From NCBI GenBank assembly GCA_038043245.1, contig JBBTCH010000006.1, positions 1 to 62,577 on the forward strand: 62,577 bases of DNA. The letters are read 5' to 3'. How positions within the stretch are numbered: position 1 is the first letter of the stretch; the number at the start of each line of letters is the position of its first letter. This document shows, in pieces, positions 54,053 to 61,235 of the stretch. This DNA is from JACPFV01 sp038043245. Lineage in GTDB: Bacteria; Pseudomonadota; Gammaproteobacteria; Nevskiales; Nevskiaceae. The notes under the pieces were generated by a model that saw only the letters and a list, made by a program, of their open reading frames with translations, did no database searches and was not told the DNA's origin. The translations under genes and the position numbers were made by a program.

Positions 54053-56017
54053 ATGAGCCAGAACAACATTGATTCGGTGCTGCAGGAGCACCGCAAGTTT
54101 CCACCCAGCGCAGCGTTCGTCGCCAAGGCACGGCTCGACGCCGCCAAACTCGCTGCGCTGCATGCCGAGGCGCAGAAAGATTCCGTTGCGTTCTGGTCGC
54201 GGCTCGCGCGCGAAGAACTGAGCTGGCACAAGCCCTTCACCCAAACACTGGATGAGTCGCGCGCACCGAACTACCAGTGGTTCGGCGACGGCCAACTCAA
54301 CGTCTCGGTCAACTGCATCGACCGTCACCTCGAAAAACGCGGCGACAAGATCGCGATCCGTTTCGAGGGCGAAAAAGGCGATACGCGCACTCTGACCTAT
54401 CGCGAACTGCATGCGGAAGTCTGCAAGCTCGCCAATGGCCTGAAATCGCTGGGCGTCCAAAAGGGCGATCGCGTCAACATCTACCTGCCGATGACGCCGG
54501 AAGCAGTGATCGCGATGCAGGCCTGTGCGCGCATCGGCGCCACGCACTCCGTCGTATTCGGCGGATTCTCTGCAGGCTCGCTGAAGGACCGCATTGAGGA
54601 TGCGCAGGCGAAAATCCTGATCACCGCCGACGGCGGCCATCGCGGCGGCAACGTCGTTGATCTGAAAAAGATGGCAGATGAGGCACTCGCCGGCGCCTGT
54701 AAATCCATCGAAAAAGTCATCGTCTACCAGCGCACGCGGCACGCGGTGAACATGGCCGCAGGCCGCGATGTCTGGTGGCATGAACTGACCGCAAAACAAT
54801 CGGCGCAATGCGAGCCCACGTTCGTCGAGGCCGAACATCCGCTGTATCTGCTCTACACCTCCGGCTCGACCGGCAAGCCCAAGGGCATCCAGCACTCGTC
54901 TGCCGGCTATCTGCTCGGCGCGCACATGACCGTGCAGTGGGTGTTTGACATCCGCGACGACGACATCTTCTGGTGCACCGCCGATGTCGGCTGGGTCACC
55001 GGCCACACCTATGTCTGTTATGGCCCGCTGTCGAACGGCGCGACGCTGCTGATGTACGAAGGCGCGCCGGTGGTCCCGGATGCCGGGCGTTTCTGGAAGA
55101 TCTGCCAGGACCACGGCGTGACGATCTTCTACACCGCGCCGACCGCGATCCGCGCATTGATGAAGCTCGGCGAGGAGTTCCCCAACAAGTACGACCTGTC
55201 CAGGCTGCGACTGCTGGGTTCGGTCGGCGAGCCGATCAATCCGGAGGCGTGGATGTGGTATCACCGCGTCATCGGCAAGGAAAAGCTGCCGATCGTGGAT
55301 ACCTGGTGGCAGACCGAGACCGGCGCGATCCTGATGTCACCGGTGCCAGGCGCCACCGCCACCAAGCCCGGCTCCTGCACGCAGCCACTGCCGGGGATTT
55401 TCCCCGAGGTGGTGAACGAGGCCGGCGAACCGGTAAAGAGCCTCGACGCTGGCGGGCTGCTGGTGATCACCAAACCCTGGCCGTCGATGCTGCGCACCAT
55501 CTGGGGCGACAACCAGCGCTACATCAAGACTTACTGGTCGCAGTTCAACAACAAGTACTACGTCGCCGGCGACACCACGCACCGCGACAAGGATGGCTAC
55601 TACTGGATCATGGGTCGCGCCGACGACGTGCTGAAAGTCTCCGGCCACCGCCTCGGCACCATGGAAGTCGAGTCCGCGCTGGTGTCACACCCTCGTGTCG
55701 CCGAGGCCGCAGTGGTCGGAAAGCCGCACGAGATCAAGGGCGAAAGCATCTTCGCCTTCGTCATCTGCCGTGGCGCAAGGCCGCAGGGCGCCGATGCCGA
55801 AAAACTGCTGAAAGAACTGCGCGAACATGTGGCCAAGGAACTGGGGGCCATCGCCAAGCCTGATGACATCCGCTTTGCCGATGGACTGCCCAAAACCCGC
55901 AGCGGCAAAATCATGCGCCGGCTGCTGCGCTCCATTGCCAAGGGCGAGGAAATCACCCAGGACGTCTCGACACTTGAGAATCCGGCGATCGTCGCCCAGC
56001 TCGCCGGCAAAAACTAA
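54053..56017 (+). CDS. acs: Acetyl-CoA synthetase
   Basis: AMP-forming acetate:CoA ligase of 654 residues, the usual length. YTSGSTGKPKG is the adenylate loop, DTWWQTETGAI the A5 motif, YYWIMGRADDVLKVSGHR the hinge and TRSGKIMRRLL the C-terminal Lys site controlled by acetylation in other bacteria. It lets the cell grow on acetate and recapture overflow. The start ATG 54053 follows GGAGCGCAGG. No acetate permease (actP) is next to it. Confidence 0.97.
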   Translation: MSQNNIDSVLQEHRKFPPSAAFVAKARLDAAKLAALHAEAQKDSVAFWSRLAREELSWHKPFTQTLDESRAPNYQWFGDGQLNVSVNCIDRHLEKRGDKIAIRFEGEKGDTRTLTYRELHAEVCKLANGLKSLGVQKGDRVNIYLPMTPEAVIAMQACARIGATHSVVFGGFSAGSLKDRIEDAQAKILITADGGHRGGNVVDLKKMADEALAGACKSIEKVIVYQRTRHAVNMAAGRDVWWHELTAKQSAQCEPTFVEAEHPLYLLYTSGSTGKPKGIQHSSAGYLLGAHMTVQWVFDIRDDDIFWCTADVGWVTGHTYVCYGPLSNGATLLMYEGAPVVPDAGRFWKICQDHGVTIFYTAPTAIRALMKLGEEFPNKYDLSRLRLLGSVGEPINPEAWMWYHRVIGKEKLPIVDTWWQTETGAILMSPVPGATATKPGSCTQPLPGIFPEVVNEAGEPVKSLDAGGLLVITKPWPSMLRTIWGDNQRYIKTYWSQFNNKYYVAGDTTHRDKDGYYWIMGRADDVLKVSGHRLGTMEVESALVSHPRVAEAAVVGKPHEIKGESIFAFVICRGARPQGADAEKLLKELREHVAKELGAIAKPDDIRFADGLPKTRSGKIMRRLLRSIAKGEEITQDVSTLENPAIVAQLAGKN

Positions 56018-56022
56018 AGAAA

Positions 56023-56982
56023 TCAGGCCAGCCGTGGCGCCAGGCGCCGTACCAGATCGGCCATTGCATCCTTGGGCTTCTTGTAATTGAGCTCTTCGGC
56101 GCCAAGCTCGCATAACCAGACCACGCCGTGGTCGTCGTACTTGCCGGTGGGATGACGGCGCGACAGCACGTAATAGCTGTAACCGCGCTTGGAGCTGTCC
56201 TCGACCTTCACCGAAACCTCCTGCTCGTCGCGGCTGAAGGTGAAATGCTGCACCTTCGGGTGCTTGCCAACCTTGTCCTTGAGCTGCTGCATCGCCACCA
56301 GCACCTGCTTCCATTCCGCGTCCAACTGCGCCAGCCGGGCTTTTTCGCCGACGGCATTTTCATCACGATAGGTGCGGATGCCGGCCAGCTGCTGATCAAG
56401 CAGGTCCACGGCGGAATCGGTTGATGCGCGCGGCCTGGGCGCAGATTCCAGTGGCGTCGGCACGCCGGGCAGATCGAGAAAGTTCATGCCGGCGGGCGCC
56501 GTCGACGCTGGTTTTGGCGCGGCCGGGGCCAGGGGCCCCATCGGTACCAGCTCCAAGTCGTCCTCTTCAGCTTTCGGCACGGGTGCCGGCGGCATCGGCA
56601 CAAGCTCCGAGTCGTCCTCTCCAGCTTTCGGTGCGGGTGCAGGCAGCGGCGCCGGAGGTACTGCTACCGGCGCAGGCGGCACGGCGGAAGCGCCGGCGCG
56701 CTCGAAGACGATCTGAAATCCGGCAATCTCGACGCGGCTTTTTTCATCCACCAGTGTCGGTTTGGTCAGCGGTTGACCGTTGAGCGTCGAGCCGTTGGAG
56801 CTGCCCAGGTCCACGAACACCGGCCGTTCCTTGAACAGTTCGATGCGCGCATGCTGGCGCGAGATGGCAGTGGAGGGCAGGATGATCTGGCAATCGTGCG
56901 TGCGGCCAACCACCAGCCGGCCATTCAACGGCAGCCGGCAGATTTCGCTTCCTTGCGGGTCACGGACAACTACAGTCCACAT
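56023..56982 (-). CDS. FHA-domain protein
   Basis: 319 residues. The N-terminal FHA domain (residues 1-95) keeps the phosphothreonine-binding residues in GRLVVGRTHDC, SRQHARIEL and GSSNGSTLNGQ. A low-complexity Pro/Ala/Glu linker contains two near-repeats of EDDSELVPM/EDDLELVPM. The C-terminal region (residues about 190-319) is an uncharacterised alpha/beta part. It likely reads Ser/Thr phosphorylation, but no kinase gene is close. Convergent with acs after five bases. Confidence 0.82.
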   Translation of the reverse strand: MWTVVVRDPQGSEICRLPLNGRLVVGRTHDCQIILPSTAISRQHARIELFKERPVFVDLGSSNGSTLNGQPLTKPTLVDEKSRVEIAGFQIVFERAGASAVPPAPVAVPPAPLPAPAPKAGEDDSELVPMPPAPVPKAEEDDLELVPMGPLAPAAPKPASTAPAGMNFLDLPGVPTPLESAPRPRASTDSAVDLLDQQLAGIRTYRDENAVGEKARLAQLDAEWKQVLVAMQQLKDKVGKHPKVQHFTFSRDEQEVSVKVEDSSKRGYSYYVLSRRHPTGKYDDHGVVWLCELGAEELNYKKPKDAMADLVRRLAPRLA

Positions 56983-57047
56983 GTACCTCAGCGTCCCCGT
57001 TCAACCAGGACGCCCCTTGTTTGTCTTTGCAAAAGTATAGCGCCGCG

Positions 57048-57098
57048 TCAGGACGCGGTATGCAATCCGCATTCCCGTTTGTCATCCATTTTCGTGGG
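57048..57098 (-). pseudogene. Vestigial 3' end of a second cysH allele
   Basis: Seventeen codons, PTKMDDKRECGLHTAS and stop, match the end of cysH (PTKVEDKRECGLHTS). They differ at many positions, mostly third bases. The preceding 78 bases (57099-57176) are unrelated to cysH. The copy is in frame with, and 129 bases beyond, the real cysH end. Confidence 0.75.
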
Positions 57099-57176
57099 GA
57101 GATGCAGCGCCTGAGCGTCGCCGCGCCAGCGCTGCAGCGCCGACGCGATGGTGCATTTCGACAGCCGGAACTGTTA

Positions 57177-57809
57177 CTACGAAGTGTGCAGCCCGCATTC
57201 CCGCTTATCTTCGACTTTAGTAGGGTCGAAATAGTCAAAGTTATTCGGCAAATCGTGCTGTTTCAGGTAATCGTTCATCTGTTTGGCCGTCCACGACAGC
57301 ACCGGCGCGACCTTGATGAGACCATCGGGGCGAACCGAGATCGGGCTCATCGCCGCGCGCTCTTCAGTCTCCTCGGCGCGGATGCCGGTGATCCAGACCT
57401 CGGCTTTCAATTCCTTGAGTGCACGCTCAAACGGCTCCAGCTTCACCTCGTAAGTGAACTCGGCCAGGCGCGGATCGTCCAAGCCCGGCGTCGGGCCGTC
57501 CACCGCCTCGCGATGTGCCTTTGAACGGCGCGGCCGGTAGTTGTGGAACTGCAGGTTCAGCTTCTTGATGACGTCCTCGGCAAAACGATAGGTCGCCGCG
57601 GTGCCATAACCGCTGTCCGCCCAGATCACCGGGATATCCGGTTTTTTCTGTACCGCCATGTGCAAGGTCACCGCGGCGAACGGGCCGAAGCTGGTCGAAA
57701 CCACGGCGCGGCGCCCGAGGCCCAGCGCCCAGTCGAGAATTCTTTCGGGGTCTTTGCCCAGTTCGGCATTCAGTTGGGGCAGATCTAGCTTGTTCATCGG
57801 TGCATTCAT
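57177..57809 (-). CDS. cysH: Phosphoadenylyl/adenylyl-sulfate reductase
   Basis: Reduces PAPS or APS to sulfite. 210 residues with the PAPS-reductase fold (SFGPFAAVTLHMAV, VIWADSGYGT) and the C-terminal ECGLH motif with the catalytic Cys. Extra cysteine pairs of the iron-sulfur APS type are absent, so it is PAPS-type. Divergent from cysC (APS kinase), the preceding step. A TAAAAT hexamer (57818-57823) is eight bases before the ATG. A diverged 3' remnant follows downstream. Confidence 0.92.
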   Translation of the reverse strand: MNAPMNKLDLPQLNAELGKDPERILDWALGLGRRAVVSTSFGPFAAVTLHMAVQKKPDIPVIWADSGYGTAATYRFAEDVIKKLNLQFHNYRPRRSKAHREAVDGPTPGLDDPRLAEFTYEVKLEPFERALKELKAEVWITGIRAEETEERAAMSPISVRPDGLIKVAPVLSWTAKQMNDYLKQHDLPNNFDYFDPTKVEDKRECGLHTS

Positions 57810-57817
57810 GGGGGCGC

Positions 57818-57823
57818 ATTTTA
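57818..57823 (-). promoter_or_regulatory. -10-like TAAAAT, leaderless type (cysH)
   Basis: Minus-strand TAAAAT, then GCGCCCCC, then ATG 57809. Confidence 0.45.
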
Positions 57824-57898
57824 GTCAGGCAAGGTGCGGCGCGCCTGATAGAGGCGAATCAATCTAAAGATATTCAATGGCGGCGCGGCGGCGGTCGC

Positions 57899-57904
57899 TA
57901 TACT
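57899..57904 (+). promoter_or_regulatory. -10 TATACT (cysC)
   Basis: TATACT followed by GCGCGCCCTC, the same string that follows the -10 of the ABC-F gene. Here the ATG (57935) is 30 bases further, leaving a short leader. Confidence 0.5.
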
Positions 57905-57934
57905 GCGCGCCCTCATTTTCCACCTGCCGATTCC

Positions 57935-58534
57935 ATGTCCACCAACCTTGTCTGGCACGCCCACAAAGTCGCCCGCGCCGAGCGCGCGGCACAGAAAAAG
58001 CAGAAGCCCGCGATCATCTGGCTGACCGGCCTGTCCGGCTCGGGCAAATCCACGCTCGCCAATGCCCTGGAAGGCGAGCTGTTCCGCACCGACCACCACA
58101 GCTACCTGCTCGACGGCGACAACGTGCGCATGGGACTGAACAAGAACCTCGGCTTCACCGACGCCGACCGCGTCGAAAACATCCGCCGCATCGGTGAAGT
58201 CGCCAAACTCTTTGCCGACGCCGGGCTGATCGCCATCACCGCCTTCATTTCGCCGTTCCGCGCCGACCGTGATCTGGTGCGCGCGCTGGTGGCGCCGGGT
58301 GAGTTCTTCGAGGTTTACGTCAAAGCCCCGCTCGATGTCTGCGAACAACGCGACCCGAAAGGCCTGTACAAGAAGGCCCGCGCCGGCCAGATAAAGCAGT
58401 TCACCGGCATTGACTCGCCATATGAAGAACCCTCGAACCCGGAACTGGTGATTGACACCGCCGCGCAAAATCTTGAACAGAGCACGCAGCTGCTGCTGAG
58501 CAGACTCAAGCAGGCCGGCATCCTGCAAGCGTAG
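57935..58534 (+). CDS. cysC: Adenylyl-sulfate kinase
   Basis: Phosphorylates APS to PAPS. 199 residues: TGLSGSGKST is the Walker A, then LDGDNVRMGLNKNLGFTDAD and RRIGEVAKLF of the APS-kinase family, and the lid region. Stop TAG overlaps the GTG of the next gene. Works with cysH across the divergent promoter. The ATP sulfurylase (cysDN or sat) is not in the window. Confidence 0.95.
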   Translation: MSTNLVWHAHKVARAERAAQKKQKPAIIWLTGLSGSGKSTLANALEGELFRTDHHSYLLDGDNVRMGLNKNLGFTDADRVENIRRIGEVAKLFADAGLIAITAFISPFRADRDLVRALVAPGEFFEVYVKAPLDVCEQRDPKGLYKKARAGQIKQFTGIDSPYEEPSNPELVIDTAAQNLEQSTQLLLSRLKQAGILQA

Positions 58535-59436
58535 TGTCGGTACAACTTCTGTCGTCGGCGCCAGTCGCCGACTTTCATTCGCGCACGCTCGGCTGGGAAT
58601 CCGGCAGCGGTATGCCGACGCTGCGCGGCCGCCATTCAGCGGGCAGCGAAACGATTCATTTTCTCTCGGGCAACGGCTTCTGCGGCGGCGTCTATTGGCC
58701 GTTCCTGCGTGGCCTGCTGCCGGACTACGGCCTGTTCACGCACGACATCGAAGGCCATGGCGCCAGCGATCCACCGCAGAAATTTTCCGGCATCAATGCC
58801 GTCTGCCAGCGCGTCACCACGGTCATCGCGGAACAGAAACTCAAGACACCGCTGATCGGCATGGGCCACAGCTTCGGCGCAGCACTGACATTGAAACTCG
58901 CTGCCGAGAATCCCGGCCTGTTCCGTGCATTGGTGCTGCTCGATCCCATCGCCATGCCGCCGATGGCCTGGCGTATCTGGCGCTCGCTGGCCCTGATCGG
59001 TCAAAACCCGATCGCCAAAGCCACGCGCAAGCGCCGCGACCGCTGGGCCTCGCGCGACGAGGTTGTCGAGCGATTGCGCGATCGCGGCATTTACAAGGGC
59101 TGGACTGATGAGGCACTGGACTGCTTCGCGGATTACGCCACCCGCGACGCCACCAAGGGCGAACGCGTGCTGTGCTGCTCCAAAGCGCTCGAGGCACAGA
59201 TTTTCAACCGCACGCTTTATACCTGGGGTTATTTTCCCAAGATCAAGGTGCCGATCCTGTATCTGCACGGCGCATCGAGCTATGACTTCTTCGCCGCCTC
59301 CGCGCGGCTGGCGCGCAAGCTGAATCCGGGCGTGGTCGTACAGACGCTGCCGGGCGGACACTGCTTCATGCAGGAAGACCCATCGGCAGCGGCGACTGCC
59401 GTGCGCTCGTTTCTGAAAACACCCGCCCTCGGTTAG
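58534..59436 (+). CDS. Alpha/beta hydrolase
   Basis: 300 residues from a GTG overlapping the cysC stop (TAGTG). GNGFCGGVYWPFL is the oxyanion region, GHSFGAALTLKL the Ser nucleophile elbow and PGGHCFMQEDP carries the catalytic His. Resembles a non-heme peroxidase/esterase-type hydrolase; substrate unknown. Its coupling to cysC is unusual; an alcohol or ester sulfation link is speculative. Confidence 0.8.
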   Translation: MSVQLLSSAPVADFHSRTLGWESGSGMPTLRGRHSAGSETIHFLSGNGFCGGVYWPFLRGLLPDYGLFTHDIEGHGASDPPQKFSGINAVCQRVTTVIAEQKLKTPLIGMGHSFGAALTLKLAAENPGLFRALVLLDPIAMPPMAWRIWRSLALIGQNPIAKATRKRRDRWASRDEVVERLRDRGIYKGWTDEALDCFADYATRDATKGERVLCCSKALEAQIFNRTLYTWGYFPKIKVPILYLHGASSYDFFAASARLARKLNPGVVVQTLPGGHCFMQEDPSAAATAVRSFLKTPALG

Positions 59437-59461
59437 CATCCCGCCTCCTGCGGAGGCTGAC

Positions 59462-60478
59462 ATGCGCGCGATCTATATCGAAAAACCGGGCGACACCGAC
59501 GTTCTAAAAGTCCGCGAGGTGTCCGGCCCCACAGCCAAGCCTGGCGAGGTGCTGATCCGGGTCAAGGCGTCCGGCATCAATTTCGCCGATGTGCTCGCGC
59601 GCCAGGGCATTTATCCCGCGGTCAGAAAATATCCGATCGTGGTCGGCTACGAAGTCGCCGGCGTGGTCGAAGCGGTCGGCGATGGGGTGGATGCGAGCTG
59701 GCGTGGCAAGGAAGTGCTGGCACTGACCGACTTCGGCGGTTATGCCGAACTCGCGGCCTGCGATGTGCGCTATGTCTGGGAGAAACCGACGGCACTTTCG
59801 TTCGAACAGGCCGCTGCGATTCCCCTCAACTACATCACCGCCTGGGGCCTGCTGATCGCGATGGGCGGCTTGAGCCGGGGCGACACCGTGCTGATTCACA
59901 ACGCCGGCGGCGGTGTCGGCCTCGCCGCGCTCGATATAGCGAAGCACGTCGGCGCCATCAGCATCGGCACCGCCAGTGCGCGCAAGCATGCATTCCTGAA
60001 ATCGCGCGGCTGCGCGCATTGCGTGGATTACACGCGGGCCGACTGGCCGGCTCAGGTGATGCGGCTCACCGATGACCGCGGCGTCGAGCTGGCGATAGAC
60101 CCGATCGGCGGCAAGAACTGGGCGCAGACCTACTCGGTGCTGCGTGCCACCGGCCGCATCGGCATGTTCGGCATTTCTTCTGCTGCGGTCGGCGGCCTGC
60201 GCGCCAAGTTCGAGCTGGTGAAATTGGCGCTGGCGGCGCCGTTTTTCCATCCGCTCAAGCTCATCCCCGGCAACCGTGGCGCCTTCGGCATCAACATCCA
60301 TTCGATGTATCACGAGCACGCCAAATTCAGCGCCTGGATGGGCGCGGTGCTGCGCGGCGTCAGCGAAGGCTGGGTGCGACCCCACGTGGACAAGATATTC
60401 AAATTCACCGAGGCGGGCGCTGCGCACGCGCATATCGAGAGCCGGGGCAACATCGGCAAGGTGTTGCTGGTGCCATGA
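59462..60478 (+). CDS. MDR family zinc-independent quinone/alcohol oxidoreductase
   Basis: 338 residues of the medium-chain dehydrogenase/reductase superfamily, VAT-1/quinone oxidoreductase group. The N-terminal GroES-like fold (SGINFADVLARQG) is followed by the NADPH-binding motif AGGGVGLAALDIAK. The catalytic zinc cysteines are lacking, as in quinone reductases. The preceding hydrolase ends 25 bases upstream; a GGAGG ribosome site is present. Confidence 0.87.
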   Translation: MRAIYIEKPGDTDVLKVREVSGPTAKPGEVLIRVKASGINFADVLARQGIYPAVRKYPIVVGYEVAGVVEAVGDGVDASWRGKEVLALTDFGGYAELAACDVRYVWEKPTALSFEQAAAIPLNYITAWGLLIAMGGLSRGDTVLIHNAGGGVGLAALDIAKHVGAISIGTASARKHAFLKSRGCAHCVDYTRADWPAQVMRLTDDRGVELAIDPIGGKNWAQTYSVLRATGRIGMFGISSAAVGGLRAKFELVKLALAAPFFHPLKLIPGNRGAFGINIHSMYHEHAKFSAWMGAVLRGVSEGWVRPHVDKIFKFTEAGAAHAHIESRGNIGKVLLVP

Positions 60479-60533
60479 ACGCGCGCGCATAAAACGGGGA
60501 CTGAGAGAAGCGTCGCAAGGACGGCGCGCGAAC

Positions 60534-60539
60534 TAAGAT
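60534..60539 (+). promoter_or_regulatory. -10-like TAAGAT, leaderless type (TVP38)
   Basis: TAAGAT, then GGCCGC, then ATG 60546. Confidence 0.45.
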
Positions 60540-60545
60540 GGCCGC

Positions 60546-61235
60546 ATGAATAAAAATCGCATCGCCTTGTTCCTCATCGTCGTCACGCTGGTTGCGGCGT
60601 TCTTCGTATTCGACCTCGGCCGCTTCCTGTCGCTGGAAGCATTGAAAAATCAGCGCGAGGCCCTGTTGAGTTATCGCGACGCCCAGCCGCTGCTCACGGC
60701 AGCCGCGTTCTTCGGCGTCTACGTCCTGGTCACGTCCCTGTCGATACCGGGGGCGACGCTGCTGACGATCGCGTCCGGTGCGATTTTCGGCCTGCTCTGG
60801 GGCACGGTCCTGGTCTCGTTCGCCTCGACGCTGGGCGCCACCTGCGCCTTTCTCAGCTCGCGTTATCTGTTTCACGATGCGCTGCAGAAAAAATATGGCA
60901 GCAGACTCAGGACGGTCAACACGGGCATCGCCAAGGACGGTGCGTTCTATCTGTTCACGCTGCGGGTGGTGCCGCTGTTCCCGTTCTTTGTGATCAATCT
61001 GATGATGGGTCTGACCCCCCTGCGCACGTGGACCTACTACTGGGCGACTCAGCTGGGCACGCTGCCGGCGACACTGATTTACGTCAACGCCGGCACCCAA
61101 TTGGCGCAACTCAACGCGCCGTCGGATATTCTTTCGTTGGAATTGCTTGGCGCGTTTGTCCTGCTTGGCATATTCCCATTGCTTGCCAAGAAAATCATCG
61201 ACCGCGTACGCGCGGCACGGGAGCCTAAGAAATGA
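60546..61235 (+). CDS. TVP38/TMEM64 (DedA superfamily) membrane protein
   Basis: 229 residues with about five membrane helices. The blocks LSIPGATLLTIASGAIFG and FLSSRYLF, then FVINLMMGLTPLRTWTYY are typical of TVP38. Relatives are implicated in lipid scrambling or transport. The ATG of the following flavoprotein overlaps its stop (ATGA); this pairing with a pyridine nucleotide-disulfide oxidoreductase is common in Proteobacteria. Confidence 0.88.
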   Translation: MNKNRIALFLIVVTLVAAFFVFDLGRFLSLEALKNQREALLSYRDAQPLLTAAAFFGVYVLVTSLSIPGATLLTIASGAIFGLLWGTVLVSFASTLGATCAFLSSRYLFHDALQKKYGSRLRTVNTGIAKDGAFYLFTLRVVPLFPFFVINLMMGLTPLRTWTYYWATQLGTLPATLIYVNAGTQLAQLNAPSDILSLELLGAFVLLGIFPLLAKKIIDRVRAAREPKK

